Source: Tomitella fengzijianii (GTDB taxonomy: Bacteria > Actinomycetota > Actinomycetes > Mycobacteriales > Mycobacteriaceae). Taken from it: DNA of 64,000 bases. The position numbers and the translations under genes were made by a program. Positions within the stretch are counted from its first letter, which is position 1. Every line of letters begins with the position of its first letter. The notes beneath the pieces were generated by a model, which was not told the DNA's origin, did no database searches, and saw only the letters and a program-made list of their open reading frames with translations. Where the stretch lies: contig NZ_CP041765.1 in NCBI RefSeq assembly GCF_007559025.1, positions 3,531,501 through 3,595,500 on the forward strand, read 5' to 3'. This document shows positions 33,830 to 42,131 of this stretch, one piece after another.

Positions 33830-35035
33830 TCACGCCGATTCACCCGGATCGGGTGAGCGCCCCTCGCCCACGGCCGGCGCCGTGCCGGCGATCCCGGGTT
33901 CCTCGCCGAACGCCCGGTACTGCTCCTCCTTCGACGGCCCGCCGGAGATCATCCCCGACAACCAGCGCGTCGACGGATCGATGTCCAGCAGCAACGCCTT
34001 GACGAACAGCGTCAGCGGGATGGCGAGCAGCGCGCCCAACGGGCCCAGCACCCATGACCAGAACACGAGAGACACGAACGTCAACGTCACGGACAGGCCC
34101 ACGGCGTCGCCGACGAACTTCGGCTGGATCACCGACTGCAGGATCAGGTTGATGACGCTGTACACGACGATGACCAGCAGCATCATCTCCGGCCCGCTCT
34201 CGAGCAGCGCCAGCACTGCGGGCGGGACCAGCCCGATGACGAATCCGATGTTGGGAATGTAGTTGGTGATGAACGACAGCAACGCCCACAGGATCGGCAG
34301 CGGAACGCCCATGGCCCACAACGCGAAACCGTCCAGCACCGCGACGATGAGCCCGAACACCGTCGAGACCAGAAGGTAGCTGCGCACCCCGGCCGCGAAG
34401 GACGCCAACCCCTCGATGACGTGCGGGCGCACGCGTGCGGCGTCCCTCATGCGGTCGGGGAAGCCGGCGGCGTCGACGGCCATGAACAGCATCAGCGCCA
34501 GGATGAACACCAGGTGCGAGCCCGCTCCCAGGAGCCCGCGCACCAGGTCGACCACCAGGTGCATAAGCCGTTCCGGGTCGATGGAGGCCACCAGGCCCTG
34601 CACCTGCCCCGCGTCGATGCCCCAGCCGACGAGCAGATCACGCACCCCGGACAACAGGTCCTGCGCCTTGTCCGCGTAGTCGGGCAGGATCGTCACCAGC
34701 TGCTCGATCGAGACCGCCAACGCGAGCACGAGTCCCAGCAGAATGGCGTAGGCGACGACGATCGCGGCCAGCATCGCCAGCCAGCCCGGGGCCCGCCTGG
34801 CGCGCAGCCACACCTGCACCGGGCCCACTGCGATGGTGATCATGAGAGCCAGCGCGGTGGGGGCGAGAACGCTCGCGAACGCCTTCATCCCCGCGACGGC
34901 GACGACGGCCGCGGCCACGCTGAGCAGGACGATCAGCCCCCGCGGCAACGGCCAGCGGGGAGAGCCCGCGTCCCCGTCGACCACGCCCCCGGAGTTCGCA
35001 TCCCCCGCGCCCGCGTCCCCGGCACTCACAGTCAT
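33830..35035 (-). CDS. AI-2E family transporter
   Basis: 401-aa inner membrane protein of the AI-2E (PerM/TqsA) family, members of which export autoinducer-2 or exchange ions. About eight helices are visible. The family's conserved C-terminal block includes ITNYIPNIGFVIGLVPPAVLALL, and QSVIQPKFVGDAVGLSVTLTFVSLVFWSWVLGPLGALLAIPLT. A hydrophilic N-terminus precedes the first helix (GLIVLLSVAAAVVAVAGM). ATG 35035 begins 35 bp after the glycosyltransferase stop, so it probably closes the sulfatase-sqdB-bcsB-GT2 operon. Confidence 0.88.
   Translation of the reverse strand: MTVSAGDAGAGDANSGGVVDGDAGSPRWPLPRGLIVLLSVAAAVVAVAGMKAFASVLAPTALALMITIAVGPVQVWLRARRAPGWLAMLAAIVVAYAILLGLVLALAVSIEQLVTILPDYADKAQDLLSGVRDLLVGWGIDAGQVQGLVASIDPERLMHLVVDLVRGLLGAGSHLVFILALMLFMAVDAAGFPDRMRDAARVRPHVIEGLASFAAGVRSYLLVSTVFGLIVAVLDGFALWAMGVPLPILWALLSFITNYIPNIGFVIGLVPPAVLALLESGPEMMLLVIVVYSVINLILQSVIQPKFVGDAVGLSVTLTFVSLVFWSWVLGPLGALLAIPLTLFVKALLLDIDPSTRWLSGMISGGPSKEEQYRAFGEEPGIAGTAPAVGEGRSPDPGESA
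33840..33856. promoter_or_regulatory. regulon palindrome, site 1
   Basis: TCACCCG-GAT-CGGGTGA, perfect 7-3-7 palindrome. It lies in the last codons of the AI-2E gene and 109 bp (centre) upstream of the DUF6325 start. It shares its form with sites at 42099, 45138, 46321 and 48750. Confidence 0.65.
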
Positions 35036-35070
35036 ACTGTTCACGGTGGCCCACCGGGGCCTGCCGCGGA

Positions 35071-36897
35071 TCATCCGCCGCGGATGAGAACCCGCGGCAG
35101 GCGCGTGCGCGGACGCATCGGCGGGAACACCAGGCTGAGCGCCGCCGCCAGCGTGAAGTAGCTACGCAGCACCCGGAAACACAGGTATGCCGGGACGTAC
35201 CGGAGCGCCCGGGGCGACCAGAGCAGGCAGACGAACACGGTCATGATCAGCGGCATGCCCAGCACCGTGGCCACCACCGGCTGCCACTGCAGCTCCGTGA
35301 ACGTAGCCCGGAACCCGGCGAACGCGATGACCGCGAACAGCAGCAGCGGCGCCAGCATCGCGCGGCGCGCCGCGTTGACCAGCTGGAACGGCAGCACGAA
35401 CGCCCCGGTCATCGACCTGCGGTCCAGCAGCGAGCCCCGGTTGTGCGCGGCGATGTGGTAGATGCTGCGGAACCAGCGGGTGCGCTGCTCGCGCAGGTGC
35501 GCGTAGGTCCGCGGGGTCTCGCTGTAGTACACGGCCTTCGGGTCGGCCACGGTGTAGAACCCGGCGGAGCCGAGCCGGATGCAGATGTCGGTGTCCTCCC
35601 CGTTCATGCCCTGGACCATCCCCCCCACCGCCACGACGGCGCTGCGCCGGTAGATCGCGAACATGCCGGGAACACCGAGCACCCCGCGGTAACCGTCCAG
35701 CGAAACCTGAAAGAACCCGTGCCGCAGGTACACCTCCACCAGGCGCACCTTGTCGATCCACGTCTTCTCCTCCGCGGGCAACGGCATCCCGCCCACCGAC
35801 CCCACGCGCGGATCCGCGAAGTGCGACATAGCGGTGCGGATGCATCCCGGACCGATCACCGTGTCCGCGTCGATGCGGACGACGAACTCCTCGGAGATCC
35901 TGGCGATCCCCAGGTTCAGCGCCACCGCCTTGCCGGGCGTCGGGCACTTCAGCACCTCGCCGGTGATCGTTGCGCAGGCCGCGATGGCGCGCTCGGCGGC
36001 GCCGGTGGTCCCGTCCGTCGAGGCGTTGTCGACGACGTAGAGGCGGACGGTTCCCCTGTAGCTCTCCGCGGCCCGGTCCACGGCGGCGATCGTGTCGGCG
36101 ATGTCGTGCGCCTCGTTGTGCGCGGGCACGAGCACGGCGACGGGCGGCGCGAAGCGGGCCCGGCGTGACCGCCTCACCGCGCGCCACCCGAACAGTGCCG
36201 TCGACGCTGCGAACACCTGCTGGACCAGGAAGACGCCCGGGCCGATGCCGCCGAGCAGGGCCCACTGCCGCAGGTCGACGACGGCGCGGAAGAACACCTC
36301 GACGGCGACGACCGCGGCGATGACGGCCACGACGAGGCAGAGCACGAGGCACACGTACGCGCCTGCCGGCGTGTACGGCGAGGTGGCGCTCGTGTCCCTG
36401 GACGGCAGCCGCGCCTGCCGCAGGATGGTGTGCGGCAGGATCGCCAGGGCGACCAGTGCCGACGCCAACTGCTGGGCGAACGGTGGCAGGCTCACGAGCT
36501 GCACGCTGTGCAACAGCCAGGCGAGCACGTCGAATCCGATGCTGACCGCCGCGAACTTGCCGATCAGCGACGCGCCGATCCACAGGCGCCGCCACCCGTT
36601 GGTGTAGGCGTACGCGGCGTAGGTCACGAAGAACACGACGACGAACAGCCGGGTCGGCACGGCCACGTCGCCCCGGTCCTCGCCGAGGAGGATGAGGTCG
36701 TGCTTGTCGGTGACGCCGGTGTGCACCAGGTAGGTCATCACCAGCATCGCCACGATGCACAGCCCCGCGAAGGTGACGAGGAACCCGTTGGCGGCGCTCG
36801 GCGGGCGGTTGACCGAGATGCCCGCGGGAGCGCTGTCGACCGAGCGGAAGTGGTCGCTGATCGCGGTCGGCGCGGCCCCGCCCGGCCCGGCGGTCAT
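35071..36897 (-). CDS. processive family 2 glycosyltransferase (cellulose/hyaluronan synthase-like)
   Basis: 608-aa membrane synthase. Six or so helices occupy residues 30-230. The GT2 catalytic domain then shows PVAVLVPAHNEAHDI, YVVDNASTDGTT (UDP-sugar Asp), VVRIDADTVIGPG (DxD), GMNGEDTDICIRL (the acid-base Asp region) and LREQRTRWFRS, the QxxRW signature of processive synthases. Three more helices follow. It should polymerise a sugar and extrude the chain. ATG 36897 overlaps the stop of the BcsB-like gene. The sugar substrate is unknown; the adjacent SqdB-like epimerase suggests an unusual nucleotide sugar. Confidence 0.87.
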   Translation of the reverse strand: MTAGPGGAAPTAISDHFRSVDSAPAGISVNRPPSAANGFLVTFAGLCIVAMLVMTYLVHTGVTDKHDLILLGEDRGDVAVPTRLFVVVFFVTYAAYAYTNGWRRLWIGASLIGKFAAVSIGFDVLAWLLHSVQLVSLPPFAQQLASALVALAILPHTILRQARLPSRDTSATSPYTPAGAYVCLVLCLVVAVIAAVVAVEVFFRAVVDLRQWALLGGIGPGVFLVQQVFAASTALFGWRAVRRSRRARFAPPVAVLVPAHNEAHDIADTIAAVDRAAESYRGTVRLYVVDNASTDGTTGAAERAIAACATITGEVLKCPTPGKAVALNLGIARISEEFVVRIDADTVIGPGCIRTAMSHFADPRVGSVGGMPLPAEEKTWIDKVRLVEVYLRHGFFQVSLDGYRGVLGVPGMFAIYRRSAVVAVGGMVQGMNGEDTDICIRLGSAGFYTVADPKAVYYSETPRTYAHLREQRTRWFRSIYHIAAHNRGSLLDRRSMTGAFVLPFQLVNAARRAMLAPLLLFAVIAFAGFRATFTELQWQPVVATVLGMPLIMTVFVCLLWSPRALRYVPAYLCFRVLRSYFTLAAALSLVFPPMRPRTRLPRVLIRGG

Positions 36898-38882
36898 CGC
36901 GGCGGCGCCGCTCGCGGGGCGCCGCCGTCGACCACCGCACCGGCCGCATCCAAGGTGAACCCGCCCCCGGCGGTGACGACGGCCGTGCATTCATCGCCGA
37001 ACCCGGGGGCCGTGTACGCACCCGTCTCCCCGAAAGGCTCGATCCCCAGCCCCCGGGCGCCGGACGCACCGGTGGCGCACTGCACCATCACGCCGCCGGC
37101 GGGCGCCGTCAGGTCCAGCATGGGGCCGTCACCCGCGGTGAGCCGCCCGTCGGAGACACGCGCAGGCGTGTCGATCCCGGGCGCGGAGCCGACGAGGATG
37201 AACGGTTCCCGGGCCGCGGGCGGGGCGCCCCAGAAGAAAGGCGGCGTGTAGTCCGCGGGCACGAACCGGGCGAGGATCGGCACGACGGACGTCAGCATCG
37301 CGTTCATCTCACCCGGGATCGGATTCGTGGCGGACGGAACCACCGCTGCATGCGGATCGTTCACGTAGACGGTGAAACCGGGCGCGAGGGCGCCTGGCAC
37401 CCCGGTGAGTCCCGTGCCGGGATCCGCGCCGAGCGTGAGCGCAGACGGTCCGAGCAGCTGGAACGGGTACGAGGTGACCCGTACGTCGCATCCGCCCAGA
37501 TCCCTGTCGCGCTGCACCGTCAGCACCACCTCGTTGTCCAGCCGCTGGCCCCCTGGCGGCAGCGGGATGTCGATCGGACCCCCGTCCCGCTGCAATCGCC
37601 GGCTGTCGACGAGGTTCCCGTTGACCAGGGTGTCGAGCACCCACACGACGTCGTCAGGCGTGGCGGGCACGCTGAAATCCACGTGCACACCGTCCGGCAG
37701 CCGCCCGCCGGGCAGGTCGGCCGTCGAGTAGCGCACCCGCCAGCTGTGCTCCTCGCGCACCTGCACCACCGCGTCGTCGGCGCCCAGCCCGTACAGCCCC
37801 ACCGCGTCGCCCGACGGTCCCGTGGTCGCTACCGCCCGCGGATCGGTATGCGGCGCGTCGCCGGACACCACAGCCGGGCTCGTAAGGTACTGCGCGAGAA
37901 CATCGCCCCGCGGCTGGACGACCGCGAGCAGCGGCGTGCCGTCGACGGTGCCGACCGTCAGCCCCGCGCCCGCGTCGCGTTCTTCAGCGTCTCCCACGTC
38001 TCCCGCGTCCAGCCCGTACTCGGCGGACAGGGCGCCGGGCGGGCCGATCAGTACGGAGTCCTCGCGATCCGAGTCCGGCACGGCGTCGGCGTACGCGACG
38101 TCGTGGCCGGCCTGGGTCAGTGCAAGTCCCACCTGCGCCGCCGTCGTCCTCCACTCGTCGGAACCGTCCGCCGTCACCAGCGTCATATCGTGGTCCCACG
38201 CGGAGACCGCGTCCCGCACCGTGTGCACCGGCTCGTCCAGCGCGGCCTCGACGAGCGTGCCGCCGTCGAGGTGCACCCGCATCCCGGCCGAGTGGTCGGG
38301 CATGCACACGCCCTCGTGCAGGGCGCCCTGCACGCTCACACGTACCCGCACCGTCCCGTCGGCGGCAAGCGATTCCGGCACCGGCACCACCTCGTCCAGG
38401 TCGTGCTCTCCGGAGGGCAGCTGCGCCTTGTACACCTGGCTGCCGTCGACAGCGACAGTGAGGAACACGGTGCTGGCATCGGCGATCTGCGTCGTCCCCG
38501 ACATCCGGATCTGCGTCTTCTCCCGCCCGGAGTCGACGGGCAGGGAGACGGCGAACGTCGACGACGATGCGTCGTCGGTCAGCCGCACGCCATCCTCGTA
38601 TCCCAGGCCGCCGAGCGTCTTGCTGAAATGCCTGTCGGGCGGGACGTTCAGCGCAGTCGGATCGGCCGGCTCGGTGAACCAGACCGGCCGTGCGATGAGG
38701 AACCCCGCGAGCACGACGCACGCGATGCCGAGCACCCACCACGCCGAGCGCGGCGCCCGGCGCCCCCGCTCGCCCGGGAAATACTCTTCGTCCGACGGCT
38801 TCCCGTTGTCCGAAACCTCGCCGGGCTCACCGGAGCCTTCCGGGTGATCGCCACCCGGCCGTTCGCCACCGTCCTCAGCCAT
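36894..38882 (-). CDS. BcsB-like polysaccharide synthase partner
   Basis: 662 aa from ATG 38882. A single N-terminal membrane helix (WWVLGIACVVLAGFLIARPVW, about residues 50-70) anchors a large exported domain. The first exported part has SLPVDSGREKTQIRMSGTTQ and VFLTVAVDGSQVYKAQL, followed by a long beta-rich region with Cys at VTVQ...GGCDVRVTS. This is the arrangement of BcsB, the partner of BcsA that guides a nascent glucan. No C-terminal helix is obvious, unlike proteobacterial BcsB. It overlaps the epimerase by 8 nt and the GT2 by 4 nt, so all three are coupled. Confidence 0.72.
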   Translation of the reverse strand: MAEDGGERPGGDHPEGSGEPGEVSDNGKPSDEEYFPGERGRRAPRSAWWVLGIACVVLAGFLIARPVWFTEPADPTALNVPPDRHFSKTLGGLGYEDGVRLTDDASSSTFAVSLPVDSGREKTQIRMSGTTQIADASTVFLTVAVDGSQVYKAQLPSGEHDLDEVVPVPESLAADGTVRVRVSVQGALHEGVCMPDHSAGMRVHLDGGTLVEAALDEPVHTVRDAVSAWDHDMTLVTADGSDEWRTTAAQVGLALTQAGHDVAYADAVPDSDREDSVLIGPPGALSAEYGLDAGDVGDAEERDAGAGLTVGTVDGTPLLAVVQPRGDVLAQYLTSPAVVSGDAPHTDPRAVATTGPSGDAVGLYGLGADDAVVQVREEHSWRVRYSTADLPGGRLPDGVHVDFSVPATPDDVVWVLDTLVNGNLVDSRRLQRDGGPIDIPLPPGGQRLDNEVVLTVQRDRDLGGCDVRVTSYPFQLLGPSALTLGADPGTGLTGVPGALAPGFTVYVNDPHAAVVPSATNPIPGEMNAMLTSVVPILARFVPADYTPPFFWGAPPAAREPFILVGSAPGIDTPARVSDGRLTAGDGPMLDLTAPAGGVMVQCATGASGARGLGIEPFGETGAYTAPGFGDECTAVVTAGGGFTLDAAGAVVDGGAPRAAPPR

Positions 38883-40074
38883 GCGCCGCCACCGCACTCA
38901 CCGAGCGTCGCCGACGATTCCAGTACGACGTGCAGGGGATCCGGGCGGGGTCGACCCGGTCGATGTGCTTGTGCGCCACCTCCACCGCGTCCTTCAGCAG
39001 AGCCGTGGAGAGGAGCGTCGGTTCGAGCCCCAGCCCCAGCAGCTGGTCGTTGCGCACCTGCAGCTCGTTCTGGTCCGCCTCCGCACGGGGGTTGTCCACC
39101 AGGTCGATCCCGGCGCCGGTCTCCGCCTGGATCATCCGCGCCAGGTCGATGACCCGGTGCACCTCCGTCATCTGGTTCATCACCCGCACGCGGCCGGACA
39201 CGCGGCCGCCCGACTCCACCGCCAGACGCACGCAGCGGACGGAGTCCCGGATGCTGATGAACGCGCGGGTCTGACCGCCCGTCCCGTGCACGGTCAGCGG
39301 GTGGCCGACGGCCGCCTCCACCACGAACCGGTTGAGCACCGTGCCGTAGTCGCCGTCGTAGTCGAATCTGTTGACCAGGCGCGGGTCCCGCGCAGTCTCC
39401 TCGGTCTGCGTGCCCCACACGATCCCCTGGTGCAGATCGGTGACGCGGACCCCGTCGTTCTGCGCGTAGAACTGGAAGAGCAGCTGGTCGAGGGACTTCG
39501 TCAAGTGGTAGACGCTGCCGGGACGGGTTGGGTACAGCACCTCGGCGCTGTGCACGTCACCGTGCCGGTCGGGGTAGTTGACCGTGAGGTACCCCTCCGG
39601 CAGGTCCAGCGGTATCGAGTCGTACCCGTAGACGCCCATGGTGCCCAAGTGCACCAGGTGCGTGTCCCGCCCGACCTCCGTCATCGCTGCCAGCAGGTTG
39701 TGGGTGGCGTTGATGTTGTTGTCCACGGTGTAGCGCTTATGCCGCGGCGACTTCATCGAGAACGGCGCGGACCGTTGCTCCGCGAAGTGCACGACAGCGT
39801 CCGGACGCAGATCCGCCAGTAGGCCGACAAGGCGCTCGTAGTCGCGCGCGACGTCGAGTTCGACGAATCCGATTCCCTCGCCCGTCACCTCGCGCCACGC
39901 ACGCAGCCTCTCAGTCGTCGACGCGATCGGCGTGAGAGATCGGACGCCCAGCTCCTCGTCGATGCGCCGCCGCACCAGGCTGTCGACGATCGTCACCTCG
40001 TGTCCGTGCGCCGAGAGGTGCAGTGCGCTGGGCCAGCCGCAGAACCCGTCGCCGCCGAGAACCATCACCCGCAT
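38875..40074 (-). CDS. SQD1/SqdB-like NAD-dependent epimerase (UDP-sulfoquinovose synthase family)
   Basis: 399 aa, extended SDR. The N-terminus MRVMVLGGDGFCGWPSALHLSAHGHEV is nearly the SQD1 signature (GGDGYCGW). DSLVRRRIDEELGVRSLTPIA then follows, with VHFAEQRSAPFSM, GTMGVYGYD, GSVYHLTKSLDQLL (Tyr and Lys of the catalytic YxxxK), and TDLHQGIVWG. SQD1/SqdB makes UDP-sulfoquinovose from UDP-glucose and sulfite. Whether this one uses sulfite or is a divergent epimerase is inference. It starts 50 bp after the alkylsulfatase stop behind GGGAGAG. Confidence 0.82.
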   Translation of the reverse strand: MRVMVLGGDGFCGWPSALHLSAHGHEVTIVDSLVRRRIDEELGVRSLTPIASTTERLRAWREVTGEGIGFVELDVARDYERLVGLLADLRPDAVVHFAEQRSAPFSMKSPRHKRYTVDNNINATHNLLAAMTEVGRDTHLVHLGTMGVYGYDSIPLDLPEGYLTVNYPDRHGDVHSAEVLYPTRPGSVYHLTKSLDQLLFQFYAQNDGVRVTDLHQGIVWGTQTEETARDPRLVNRFDYDGDYGTVLNRFVVEAAVGHPLTVHGTGGQTRAFISIRDSVRCVRLAVESGGRVSGRVRVMNQMTEVHRVIDLARMIQAETGAGIDLVDNPRAEADQNELQVRNDQLLGLGLEPTLLSTALLKDAVEVAHKHIDRVDPARIPCTSYWNRRRRSVSAVAAHG

Positions 40075-40124
40075 GTCGCTCTCCCGTCCGAATGCCGCTG
40101 CGGCCGCCGGTACCGTCGTCGGTC

Positions 40125-42023
40125 CTACGGCGTGACGATCGCGAAGTCCGGATCGGGCGAGTCGAGGTAGCCGACGAGCTCGGCCAGCTTCCCTGCGTCG
40201 CCCTCGGCCGTCACGCGCCCGTCCGCGACCATCTGTTCCAGATCCCCGCCGCCGACGACCGCGGCGATCAGGTCGGCCCGGGTCAACGTGAACGCCGCGT
40301 CCGGCGCCGGCAACACCGCGCCCGCCTCGACGTCGAAGTGAACCAGCAGGCCGTTGCGCAGTTCCGTGCGGTGCACCCCGCCGGAGTCGGTCAACCGCCA
40401 GTCGATGGCCACGCGCGCGTCCCATGCCCGCGGGCCGTCGATACGCAGCGCGGCCGCGTCGAAGACCTGCTCCACGCTGAGAGCGCCGGCGATGTCCGGC
40501 GACGCCGTCTGAGTCGGGGTGCCGACGGGCCCGTTGCGCAGCTCATAGGCGCCCATCAGGAAGAAGTTGCGCCACGTGCCGTTCTCGGAGCCGAAGCCGA
40601 GCTGCTCGAGCGTGTCCGCCTGCAGCGCCTTCGCCTCCGCGTTGCCCGGGTCGGCGAAGACGACGTAGTTGAGCACCTGGGCGACCCACCGGAAGTCGCC
40701 CGCTTCGAAGGACTCGCGCGCCTTGGCGATCACCGCGTCGGTCCCGCCCATGAACTCCACGTGCCTCTTGGCCGATTCGACCGGCGGATGCTGCCACAGC
40801 GAGGACGGGTTGCCGTCGAACCAGCCCATGTAGCGCTGATAGATCGCCTTCACATTGTGGCTCACCGACCCGTAGTAGCCGTGGGTGTGCCACGCCTGCT
40901 CGATCGCGGGCGGCAGCACGAGTTCCTCTGCGATTTCCATCCCCGTGGCGCCCTTGTTGAGCGCACGCAGCGTCTGGTCGTGCAGGTAGCCGTAGAGGTC
41001 GCGTTGCAGCGACAGGAACTCGGTGAGCCGCTCGGTGCCCCAGGTGGGCCAATGGTGCGAGGCGAAGACGACGTCGGACCGTCCCGCGAAGGCGTTGATC
41101 GACTCGGTGAGGTACTTCGACCACACGTGCGGGTCGCGGACCAGCGCCCCGCGCAGCGTGAGCAGGTTGTGGAGCGTGTGCGTGGCGTTCTCCGCCATGC
41201 ACAGCGCGCGCCGGGCGGGGAAGTAGAAGTTCATCTCCGACGGCGCCTCGGTGCCCGGCGTCAGCTGGAACTCGATCTCTACGCCGTCGACCGTCTCGGT
41301 CTGCCCGGTGCGGCCGATGTGCACGGTGGGCGGGATCAGCGTCGGCGTGCCCGTGGACGTGGTGGGCCCCAGACCGGCACCGATGCTGCCCACCGGGCCG
41401 CGAGGCAGCGCGGCGCCGTACATGTAGGCCGCCCGGCGCGCCATCGCCGTTCCCGCATAGACGTTCTCCGCCACCGCGTGCTCGACGAAGCCCACCGGCG
41501 CGAGGATCGGACAACGGCCCGCCGCCACGTCCTTGTCCGTCGTGACCCCCTTGACACCGCCGAAGTGGTCGATGTGCGAATGCGTGTAGATGACCCCGGT
41601 GACCGGCCGCTCTCCCCGGTGCCGGCGGTACAGCTCCAGTCCGGCGGCGGCGGTCTCCGCGGAGATCAGCGGGTCGATCACCACCACGCCGGCGTCGCCT
41701 TCGACCAACGTCATGTTCGACAGGTCCAGGCCGCGCACCTGGTAGATGCCGTCGGTGACCTCGTAGAGGCCCTGCATCGCGCACAGCCGGGACTGCCGCC
41801 ACAGGCTCGGGTGCACGGAATCCGGGCACTCTTCCTCGAGGAAGGCGAACCCGTCGCCGTCCCACACCGTCTTCCCCGCCGCATCCGTCACCACGCCGGG
41901 CTCCAGCGCGCCGAGGAACCCGCGCTGCGCATCGGCGAAATCCTGCTCGTCCGTGAAGGGCAGATCCTGCATCGCCTGCCCGTTCTGGGTCTTCACCGTG
42001 GCACTCACATCCGCTTGAGACAC
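40125..42023 (-). CDS. SdsA1-like alkylsulfatase (metallo-beta-lactamase fold)
   Basis: Predicted secondary or primary alkylsulfatase, about 632 aa. The MBL zinc motif is in YTHSHIDHFGGVKG (HxHxDH), with MAENATHTLHNLLTLRGALVRD and FASHHWPTWGTE completing the site. The dimerisation domain has GYYGSVSHNVKAIYQRYMGWFDGNP, a hallmark of SdsA1. The C-terminal SCP2-like domain begins near residue 510. GTG 42023 has a good AAAGGAC site; ATG 42053 would add ten residues. No signal peptide is seen, whereas SdsA1 is secreted. A perfect regulon palindrome is centred 84 bp upstream. Confidence 0.88.
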   Translation of the reverse strand: MSQADVSATVKTQNGQAMQDLPFTDEQDFADAQRGFLGALEPGVVTDAAGKTVWDGDGFAFLEEECPDSVHPSLWRQSRLCAMQGLYEVTDGIYQVRGLDLSNMTLVEGDAGVVVIDPLISAETAAAGLELYRRHRGERPVTGVIYTHSHIDHFGGVKGVTTDKDVAAGRCPILAPVGFVEHAVAENVYAGTAMARRAAYMYGAALPRGPVGSIGAGLGPTTSTGTPTLIPPTVHIGRTGQTETVDGVEIEFQLTPGTEAPSEMNFYFPARRALCMAENATHTLHNLLTLRGALVRDPHVWSKYLTESINAFAGRSDVVFASHHWPTWGTERLTEFLSLQRDLYGYLHDQTLRALNKGATGMEIAEELVLPPAIEQAWHTHGYYGSVSHNVKAIYQRYMGWFDGNPSSLWQHPPVESAKRHVEFMGGTDAVIAKARESFEAGDFRWVAQVLNYVVFADPGNAEAKALQADTLEQLGFGSENGTWRNFFLMGAYELRNGPVGTPTQTASPDIAGALSVEQVFDAAALRIDGPRAWDARVAIDWRLTDSGGVHRTELRNGLLVHFDVEAGAVLPAPDAAFTLTRADLIAAVVGGGDLEQMVADGRVTAEGDAGKLAELVGYLDSPDPDFAIVTP

Positions 42024-42098
42024 TGCGACGTCCTTTCGCCATCTGCCGACCATCCCGGACTGCGCCTACGAGCGTGGATCATGCAGGATGCCGCGACG

Positions 42099-42115
42099 TC
42101 ACCCGGCGCGGGTGA
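42099..42115. promoter_or_regulatory. regulon palindrome, site 2
   Basis: TCACCCG-GCG-CGGGTGA, a perfect 7-3-7 palindrome between the LuxR stop and the alkylsulfatase start, centred 84 bp upstream of GTG 42023. It is identical in half-sites to site 1. Confidence 0.68.
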
Positions 42116-42131
42116 AACCGACCGCCGAGCT

